A program made the position numbers and the translations under genes. A stretch of DNA of 11,614 nucleotides from JAUVXJ01 sp034430275 (GTDB taxonomy: Bacteria > Chloroflexota > Anaerolineae > UBA7937 > B3-Chlor), in assembly GCA_034430275.1 (NCBI GenBank), contig DAOUEW010000286.1, positions 1-11,614 on the forward strand. The letters are read 5' to 3'. Below the pieces are notes generated by a model. The model had not been told where the DNA came from. It worked only from the letters and a program-made list of their open reading frames with translations, and ran no database searches. Positions 6,849 through 11,614 of the stretch are shown in pieces; positions within the stretch are counted from its first letter, which is position 1, and the number at the start of each line of letters is the position of its first letter.

Positions 6849-7880
6849 ATGGCAGGCAATGGTATGAACCACCGGGAGAGGGCTCTGGCGACCTTGCGTG
6901 GGGAGAAGGTTGACCCCACGCCGGTGTTCAGCGGCATGGGCAATCTCACAGTGCACGGACTCACAGACCAGGGGTGGAAGTTTCCGGAGATACACCTGGA
7001 CAGCCACAAGATGGCCTCGGCGGCGGCTTCCACGTACAAGCTGTTCGGCCTGGAGTCTGTGGTCGTGCCCTTCGACATGGGTGTGGAGGCAGAGGCCCTC
7101 GGCTGCGGGATCAACTACTACGCAGACGCGGATGGTATACTCTATCCTACCGTCTCCGACAAAGTGGCGGACAAGGTGGATGAGTGGGATCTCCAGATAC
7201 CCGACAAGCCGTTGGCGAAAGGAAGGATTCCCGTTGTAGTTGACGCGATCAAGGAACTGAAGGAGACTGTCGGTGCCGAGGTCGCGGTGGGCGCGTGGGT
7301 CCTGGGGCCGTACACACTGGCCGGGCAGCTTTTCGAGTTGGACGATCTGTTCAAGAAGAGCTTCAAGAAGCCGGATGCCGTGCACAGGGCTTTGGACGTC
7401 TTGGAGGACTTCCTGATCGACTTGGCCACGCTCTACAGGGAGGCCGGTGCCGACTACATGACAGTGCGCGAGATGGGCGGTGGTGGCGACATCCTCAGCC
7501 CCAGGATGTTCGGGTCCTTGATCCAGCCACATTTGCGGAAGGTCTTCGCCGCTCTGGACTCGCCCAAGGTCCTGCACATCTGCGGAGATACGAACCTGAT
7601 CATCGAGCAGATGGCCGATTGCGGGGCGGATGCCATCAGCGTAGATCAGAAGAACGACCTGCGAGAAACCAGGAAGAAGGTGGGCCAGGACGTGGTCCTC
7701 CTTGGGAACCTGGATCCATATAACGTCCTGGTCGCTGGCAGCCCTCAGGATATCGAGGCGGCCTTGAAGGACATACTAGACAGTGGCGTCAATGCCGTAT
7801 GGCCTGGTTGCGACATCTGGCCAGATGTGCCTCAGGAGAACATGGAGACTTTCGTGGAGGCGACCCACAGACTGGGCTAG
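6849..7880 (+). CDS. Second MtaA/CmuA-type (UroD-fold) corrinoid methyltransferase
   Basis: This 343-residue TIM-barrel protein is typical in length for MtaA/MtbA. It starts 'MNHRERALATLRGEKVDPTPVF' after five residues, the classical opening of UroD-superfamily methyltransferases. The zinc triad is present: H243 and C245 in 'LHICGDT', and C321 in 'WPGCDIWPD'. 'WVLGPYTLAGQLF' (about 150-162) and 'GNLDPYNVL' are family blocks. The Shine-Dalgarno TAAGGAGG overlaps the stop codon of the MtrH-like gene, with 7 bases to the ATG, so the two are likely translated together. It resembles MtaA more than the paralogue at 149-1228 does, and the two differ clearly, so they probably act on different substrates or in different directions. 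As either methyltransferase I or an alternative methyltransferase II, its direction cannot be set from sequence. Confidence 0.88.
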   Translation: MAGNGMNHRERALATLRGEKVDPTPVFSGMGNLTVHGLTDQGWKFPEIHLDSHKMASAAASTYKLFGLESVVVPFDMGVEAEALGCGINYYADADGILYPTVSDKVADKVDEWDLQIPDKPLAKGRIPVVVDAIKELKETVGAEVAVGAWVLGPYTLAGQLFELDDLFKKSFKKPDAVHRALDVLEDFLIDLATLYREAGADYMTVREMGGGGDILSPRMFGSLIQPHLRKVFAALDSPKVLHICGDTNLIIEQMADCGADAISVDQKNDLRETRKKVGQDVVLLGNLDPYNVLVAGSPQDIEAALKDILDSGVNAVWPGCDIWPDVPQENMETFVEATHRLG

Positions 7881-7903
7881 GAGAGTCGGGAGGGCGATAG
7901 CTC

Positions 7904-8467
7904 TTGGAGCGAGGTAAGGTTGTGAGCGCGACGGGCCAACTGGAGGGCAACGTCATCGTCTTCACCGGCGGTGGCAAAGGCAAGACCACCGCGGCCGTGG
8001 GGTTGGCTTGCCGTGCGTTGGGTCACGGCGGAAATGCGGTGTTCATCCACTTCGCAGGTCCTCTTCGAGCGAGCCTAGGTGAAGTACGGTGCATGCAAGA
8101 GTTTGGACGCAAGGTCACTATGATAGCCATCCGTTCGCAGGCAGCCCAGGAGTCGTACCTCGACCAGTTTGATGAGTCTGTTCCTACTCTGGATGCCGCT
8201 CTGGAGCGAGCCGGCCAACTGGTCGGAGATGCCGAGTGCAGCCTGCTCGTTCTGGACGATATCAACCCTCTTCTGGATCGGGGCGCAATCGATCGGGAGG
8301 CGATCAAGGAGTTGGTCCGAGGCAAGCCGGGGTCCGTCTCTATTGTGTTCACCGGTCGCTCCGCACCTTCCTGGTTGCTCGAGATGGCTGATATCGTGAC
8401 CGATTTCGCTGAGGTCAAGCATCCCGTGCACGAGGGTGTCGGTCCGCGAAGGGGCATCGAGTTCTAG
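7904..8467 (+). CDS. CobA/CobO-type corrinoid adenosyltransferase homologue, intact P-loop
   Basis: CobA/CobO enzymes transfer adenosyl from ATP to cob(I)amides. This 187-residue homologue keeps the P-loop 'TGGGKGKTTAAVGLA' (about 21-35), a Walker B-like 'SLLVLDDINPLLD', the 'VFTGRSAPSWLLEMADIVTDFAEVKHP' block and the usual end 'RRGIEF'. It departs from the family where 'VxVIQFLKG' is expected after the first helix: here it reads 'AVFIHFAGPLR'. It may therefore bind a different corrinoid or act as a carrier rather than a standard enzyme. The TTG at 7904 has GGAGGG (7889-7894) 9 bases upstream; GTG 7922, with GAGG at 7911-7914, is an equally possible start and would remove six residues. It is the last gene of the run, 23 bases after the methyltransferase. 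Corrinoid methyltransferases do not need adenosylcobalamin, so its presence suggests cofactor salvage or delivery. Confidence 0.85.
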   Translation: MERGKVVSATGQLEGNVIVFTGGGKGKTTAAVGLACRALGHGGNAVFIHFAGPLRASLGEVRCMQEFGRKVTMIAIRSQAAQESYLDQFDESVPTLDAALERAGQLVGDAECSLLVLDDINPLLDRGAIDREAIKELVRGKPGSVSIVFTGRSAPSWLLEMADIVTDFAEVKHPVHEGVGPRRGIEF

Positions 8468-8506
8468 GTAGCGTCCTTGGCCCGTGAGATAGACTGTCTT
8501 GCTGGT

Positions 8507-8524
8507 CAGGGGATCGGTGCCCTG
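8507..8524 (+). terminator. Weak hairpin after the adenosyltransferase gene
   Basis: CAGGG (8507-8511) pairs with CCCTG (8520-8524) over an 8-base loop, 39 bases after the stop codon. Flanking GG and CC could add to the stem with a bulge. No T-run follows, so termination here is only possible. Confidence 0.25.
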
Positions 8525-8548
8525 GGCCTCTGATGGAAAGGGGCTTGT

Positions 8549-8581
8549 GGGGGGCGGTCTCTCAGCAAACTTCCGTCCCCC
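8549..8581 (+). terminator. Stem-loop at the convergent junction
   Basis: GGGGGGCGG (8549-8557) pairs with CCGTCCCCC (8573-8581), a 9-bp stem with one G-U pair on the plus-strand RNA and a 15-base loop. It spans the stop codon of the minus-strand gene (8562-8564). On the minus-strand RNA the wobble becomes a C-A mismatch, so it would mainly act on plus-strand transcripts leaving the adenosyltransferase gene. No T-run follows. Confidence 0.35.
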
Positions 8582-9077
8582 GTCGTGGTGAACCTTTGCT
8601 CTGCCGCATGTCTGTGACCAGGTCTGCGGCGGCGATCAATTCAGGAGGGGCACAGCAGCCGGTCAAGATCAGTTCAACGTTCTTGTGCTTATGCCGCAGC
8701 AGCGACAAGAGGTCGTCAAGGCCGATCATCCTCCACTCCAAAGCCAGGATGACCTGGTCTAGGATGACCAGGTCATAGTCGCCCGTGGTTGCTGCCTCGC
8801 CGGCGGCATCCAGCGCTTCCTCAGCGAGTTTCATCTCCCCGGGCTCCAGGGCCTCTGGCGGCAATGCAGTGTCTCGGCCGAACTGCTTGATGTGGATGCT
8901 GGGCTGGTTGTCCAGCGCGGTTCTCAAGCCGCGACTCTCGCTACAGCCCTTGAGGAACTGGATGACGCATACTCTGAAGCCCTGACCGACGGAACGCAAA
9001 GCCTGTCCTGCCGCGGACAGGGTCACCCCTTCGCCGTCACCGGTATACACCTGCACGAGACCGTCTATACGGCTCAT
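8562..9077 (-). CDS. Degenerate CobA/CobO-type adenosyltransferase homologue (P-loop lost)
   Basis: The 171-residue protein aligns end to end with CobO: 'GLVQVYTGDGEGVTLSAAG' at the start, 'RVCVIQFLKG', 'YDLVILDQVILALEW', 'VELILTGCCAPPELIAAADLVTDMRQ' and 'RRGTEVC' at the end. The nucleotide site is damaged. Family P-loop GDGKGKTT reads GDGEGVTL, which loses both lysines and a threonine, and Walker B 'LDEIN' reads 'LDQVI'. The rest is well preserved and there is no frameshift, so the gene looks maintained rather than decaying. ATG 9077 gives family-like length; AGGAGG lies 15 bases upstream, unusually far. A GTG at 9164 overlaps the stop of the ECF S gene (GTGA), which would add 29 unconserved residues but give translational coupling. 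It probably binds a corrinoid without adenosylating it, perhaps as an acceptor for the imported cofactor. It is the last visible gene of the importer operon. Confidence 0.85.
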   Translation of the reverse strand: MSRIDGLVQVYTGDGEGVTLSAAGQALRSVGQGFRVCVIQFLKGCSESRGLRTALDNQPSIHIKQFGRDTALPPEALEPGEMKLAEEALDAAGEAATTGDYDLVILDQVILALEWRMIGLDDLLSLLRHKHKNVELILTGCCAPPELIAAADLVTDMRQSKGSPRRGTEVC

Positions 9078-9160
9078 GCTGGACTCTTTCTGCCTCCTCT
9101 GGTCACCTGCGCTCTGGCAGTCACCTGCGGAAAGCGTGCTGCTGTCGGGCACTTGGGGGA

Positions 9161-9970
9161 TCACCCATTAGCCATCTCGAAACGAAAGCGTCGCTGAAAC
9201 CGTCTGAGCAATTGGAGGACTGGGGCACCGAATAACAGGATGAGCAGCAGGTTCCCGATGGCCCTACCCATGTCCCACCATAGCGACGTCGTCACGTAGA
9301 ATGCTGCGTAGCTGCCTAAGGTCGCCAACAGGCCGCTGCCCGTCTGCCACTGGGTGTCGTGCGAGGCGCCGACGTTCGCCAGGTACGGCCAGAACCAGAG
9401 ATTCATAATCGCCCCGAACACCAACCCCAGCACCGCACCCCACAGTGCGAGCATGACTACCTCAACCCGACCGAACCGCTTCAGTCGGGGAAGCCAGGCC
9501 GACGCCATCCCCATCCACCCCGCCGAGAACATCTGGTAGGGCAGCCAAGGGCCCATCCCTCCGGTGACGATGGCAGAGACGAGGAGGGAGAGCGCACCCA
9601 AGAGGAAGCCGAAATCAGCACCATAGGCATACCCGCAGAGGATGGGGAGAAACAGCATGGCGGTAAACCCTGCAGGCCCTGGTATCAGGCGCAGCACGGC
9701 GTTGATGGCCACCAGGATGCCCAGGACGGCTATGATCTTGGAGTTCATCTGGCCGGTCTCCAGACTGCCGATGATCACTACTACGCACAGGAGCAGCAGC
9801 ACGAGAAAGATCAGCGGGGCGTCCGTCGAGTGGGCCATGAACGCCTGGCCCGACGCGCGCTGTGGGGTGAAGAAGGGGTAGAGGAAAGCCACGACTCCCA
9901 GTGCGGTGGCCAACGTGAGGATGAGACCACTCAGGAAACGCCCGAGGGCAAGGTCGAGGCGCGTTCTCAT
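9161..9970 (-). CDS. ECF transporter substrate-binding membrane (S) component, possibly for cobalamin
   Basis: This 269-residue, very hydrophobic protein has seven to nine likely membrane segments (about 9-32, 52-70, 77-95, 101-118, 121-137, 146-160, 170-196, 213-230, 236-256). The central block 'GYAYGADFGFLLGALSLLVSAIVTGGMGPWLPYQMFSAGW' region, especially 'GGMGPWLPYQM', is what I know from ECF S components of the CbrT-like type, which capture a vitamin and dock on the ECF module. A CobA homologue directly downstream and corrinoid methyltransferases opposite suggest that the substrate is cobalamin or a precursor such as cobinamide; this is inference. The start codon overlaps the stop of the ATPase gene (ATGA, 9967-9970), so translation is likely coupled. 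The end is followed by an alternative GTG start for the next gene in a GTGA overlap. Confidence 0.82.
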   Translation of the reverse strand: MRTRLDLALGRFLSGLILTLATALGVVAFLYPFFTPQRASGQAFMAHSTDAPLIFLVLLLLCVVVIIGSLETGQMNSKIIAVLGILVAINAVLRLIPGPAGFTAMLFLPILCGYAYGADFGFLLGALSLLVSAIVTGGMGPWLPYQMFSAGWMGMASAWLPRLKRFGRVEVVMLALWGAVLGLVFGAIMNLWFWPYLANVGASHDTQWQTGSGLLATLGSYAAFYVTTSLWWDMGRAIGNLLLILLFGAPVLQLLRRFQRRFRFEMANG

Positions 9971-11583
9971 CGTCCCATCGCTCGCAAGACGTCAGCCACG
10001 GCGATGAAACGGTTGTCCCGGAACAGCTTGTTGATCTGGGAAGAGAAGACCATCGAGTTGCTCATCACCTCCCGGGTGGGTCCGTCCACGACGACCTCAC
10101 CTTCACCCATGATCACTACTCGGTCGGCACACTGAGCCACCAACTCGACGTCGTGTGTTGACATAAGGACGGTCTTTCCCTCGCTCTGCAAGACTCTCAA
10201 GTACTGGGCCAGGGACTGCTTCTGTTCGTAGTCGAGACCCCTGGTAGGCTCGTCCAGCAGGATCACGTCCGGATCGGCAACCAGGATGGCGGCCATGGCG
10301 GCACGTTGACGCTCTCCACCGCTAAGGTCCCTGGGGTATGAGTCGATGAATCCCAAGAGGTGAAGGCGCTCGAGCAAGTCGTCGTAGCCGCCTGTAGGCA
10401 GGCCGTGGCTGCGGCGGGTGAAGTCGAGCTCGTCTCGCAGGGTATCGGCGAAGAGGACAGCGCCCGGGTTCTGGGGCACGTAGCCAATCCTGCGAGCGAG
10501 ATCCTCGACGTCTTGGCCGCGGATGTCCTCTCCCCAGAGCTCCACTCGTCCACGGTCTGGACGCAGCAAGCCCACCATGTGCTTGAGCAGAGTGGTCTTG
10601 CCAGACCCGTTTCGGCCCATGAGGGCAACGAACTCACCCTGGGCTATGGAGAGGTTGAGGCCGGTCAGGGCCTCGTGACCGTTGTACGAGAACCAGACGT
10701 CTCTGATGTCCACGATGGCCTTCGGAGTCATCTCAGCCGAGTGACTGTCGCTCTCCGTGTACTGCTCGTGCCGGAGCTGCGCGCTCAACTGCCTCGCGAA
10801 GGGCAAGCCCTCTTTGATCGTGAGGGGGAGGGGCTGCCACCCCAGCACTTTGGCCACCTGGATCAGCGGAGGCACGAGATCGACTTCCATCAGGACCTGA
10901 GGAGGCAGCCCGATGAGGGGGCTGTGTCCCTGGCCGGGCAGATACAGCATACGGTCGGCGTACTGGACCACGCGCTCGAGACGGTGTTCGGATAGAACGA
11001 TGGTCAAGCCCAGATCGCTGTTCAGTTTCTGAAGCGTGGTGAGGACCTCTTCGGCGGCCTGGGGATCGAGCTGCGATGTGGGCTCGTCCAGCACCAGCAC
11101 CTCAGGCTGGAGGCTGAGGACCGCCCCAATGGCGACCCTCTGCTTCTCGCCCCCGGAAAGGGTGTTGATCTTGCGGTGGCGCAAGTGGGCGATGTTGAGT
11201 TGATCGAGAACCTCTTCCACCCGCTTGCGCATCACAGATGGCTCCAGGTTATGGTTCTCCATGGCGAAGGCTAGTTCGTCCTCGACGCAATCCACCACGA
11301 ACTGACTCTCTGGGTCCTGGAGTACGAAGCCTACCGCTGCACTCATGCCACGCGGCCCCTCGGCCAGCGGGTCACGGCCCGCGACGCTTATCTGTCCGCC
11401 GAAAGTGCCACCGTAGAAGTGAGGCACCAGCCCATTGAGGCAGCGCAGCAGTGTGGACTTGCCCGAGCCCGACGCACCAATGACCAGCAGGAACTCGCCC
11501 TCAGCTACTTCGAGGGAGAGGTTCCTCAATACCGGCAGCTCGTTGTCCGGATACGAGTACGTGACGCCGCGGAGTTCAATCAC
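9967..11583 (-). CDS. Fused double ABC ATPase of an ECF transporter (EcfA-EcfA' type)
   Basis: This 538-residue cytosolic protein joins two complete ABC ATPase domains and would power the ECF importer whose S subunit follows. Domain 1 has Walker A 'GASGSGKS' (36-43), Q-loop 'LQDPESQ' (88-94), signature 'LSGGEKQR' (142-149), Walker B 'VLVLDEPTS' (162-170) and H200. Domain 2 has Walker A 'GRNGSGKT' (323-330), Q-loop 'PQNPG' (370-374), signature 'LSGGERQR' (420-427), Walker B 'VILLDEPTRG' (440-449) and H477. All catalytic residues are present in both halves, so both sites should be active. The linker (about 225-285) is longer than needed for a fusion. The GTG start at 11583 has AGGAGG (11591-11596) 7 bases upstream. 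A dedicated rather than shared ECF module is implied by the operon. Confidence 0.93.
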   Translation of the reverse strand: MIELRGVTYSYPDNELPVLRNLSLEVAEGEFLLVIGASGSGKSTLLRCLNGLVPHFYGGTFGGQISVAGRDPLAEGPRGMSAAVGFVLQDPESQFVVDCVEDELAFAMENHNLEPSVMRKRVEEVLDQLNIAHLRHRKINTLSGGEKQRVAIGAVLSLQPEVLVLDEPTSQLDPQAAEEVLTTLQKLNSDLGLTIVLSEHRLERVVQYADRMLYLPGQGHSPLIGLPPQVLMEVDLVPPLIQVAKVLGWQPLPLTIKEGLPFARQLSAQLRHEQYTESDSHSAEMTPKAIVDIRDVWFSYNGHEALTGLNLSIAQGEFVALMGRNGSGKTTLLKHMVGLLRPDRGRVELWGEDIRGQDVEDLARRIGYVPQNPGAVLFADTLRDELDFTRRSHGLPTGGYDDLLERLHLLGFIDSYPRDLSGGERQRAAMAAILVADPDVILLDEPTRGLDYEQKQSLAQYLRVLQSEGKTVLMSTHDVELVAQCADRVVIMGEGEVVVDGPTREVMSNSMVFSSQINKLFRDNRFIAVADVLRAMGR

Positions 11584-11614
11584 TGCTGTGCCTCCTCATT
11601 TGAGGCGCGGCCAG
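11584..11614 (-). other. Probable end of an upstream gene (not resolved)
   Basis: The 31 bases ahead of the ATPase start contain its Shine-Dalgarno, and all three frames reach a stop at or near the junction. One frame ends in '...EEAQQ' with a stop at 11580-11582, which would be a GTGA overlap like the other junctions of this operon. Another ends 'PRLK' at the TGA just before GGAGG. An ECF T subunit would be expected here, but nothing in these few codons can identify it. Confidence 0.2.

Noticed and set aside
9078..9164. 29-residue N-terminal extension of the degenerate CobO homologue from GTG 9164
   Set aside because: The GTGA overlap with the upstream stop is attractive, but the added residues have no counterpart in the family and ATG 9077 gives normal length; kept as an alternative only.
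9346..9352. GCCACTG word resembling part of a cobalamin riboswitch
   Set aside because: It is inside the S-component coding region, on the opposite strand, with none of the other conserved B12-box elements nearby.
9359..10135. Plus-strand open frame (258 codons) opposite the ECF S gene
   Set aside because: The translation is low in hydrophobic residues and very rich in His, Gln, Glu and Arg, typical of a shadow of a membrane protein gene, and no start signal precedes it.
1..11614. CRISPR arrays, tRNA or rRNA genes, insertion sequences or transposases
   Set aside because: I looked for regular direct repeats, cloverleaf candidates and transposase motifs and found none.

Overview
This is a GC-rich bacterial stretch that encodes a corrinoid-dependent methyl-transfer system together with the machinery to import and handle its cobamide cofactor. 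Strong AGGAGG-type Shine-Dalgarno sites, a TetR regulator, an FmdB-type zinc ribbon and an ECF vitamin importer argue for a bacterium. The protein families (MtaA/CmuA-type and MtrH-type methyltransferases plus a ferredoxin-ASKHA corrinoid activator) point to a strict anaerobe, for example an acetogen or fermenter of the Bacillota or Chloroflexota. The taxon cannot be fixed from the sequence alone.

Plus strand, left: the window opens in the last codons of a corrinoid (B12-binding) protein, followed at once by a UroD-fold methyltransferase with the H-x-C...C zinc triad. A GC-rich hairpin closes this unit. A TetR-family repressor gene follows, preceded by overlapping palindromes. After it lies a gene-free stretch of about 430 bases that holds a good sigma-70-like promoter, with an imperfect 22-bp palindrome at its expected start site, a plausible repressor operator.

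Plus strand, centre: that promoter appears to drive a seven-gene run with gaps of 12 to 44 bases: a class I SAM methyltransferase, an FmdB-type zinc ribbon protein, a small Cys-rich protein of unknown function, a RACo-like reductive activator of corrinoid proteins, an MtrH-like methyl-corrinoid:tetrahydrofolate methyltransferase, a second MtaA-like methyltransferase, and a CobA/CobO-type adenosyltransferase.

Minus strand, right: a convergent operon reads from the right edge: a fused double-ATPase ECF subunit, an ECF substrate-binding membrane protein (ATGA overlap), and a second CobA/CobO homologue whose Walker A and Walker B residues are lost. An upstream gene, perhaps the ECF T subunit, probably lies just outside the window.

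Taken together: corrinoid protein, UroD-type methyltransferase I, MtrH-type methyltransferase II and ATP-dependent activator are the four parts of the known bacterial ether O-demethylases (Odm/Mtv; Mto in archaea). The likely chemistry is methyl substrate to Co(I)-corrinoid protein to tetrahydrofolate, with the activator rescuing oxidised Co(II). The methyl donor is unknown, and the presence of two UroD-type enzymes leaves open two substrates. The most unusual points are the pair of CobA homologues with complementary motif losses, and the uncharacterised Cys-rich protein just upstream of the activator.
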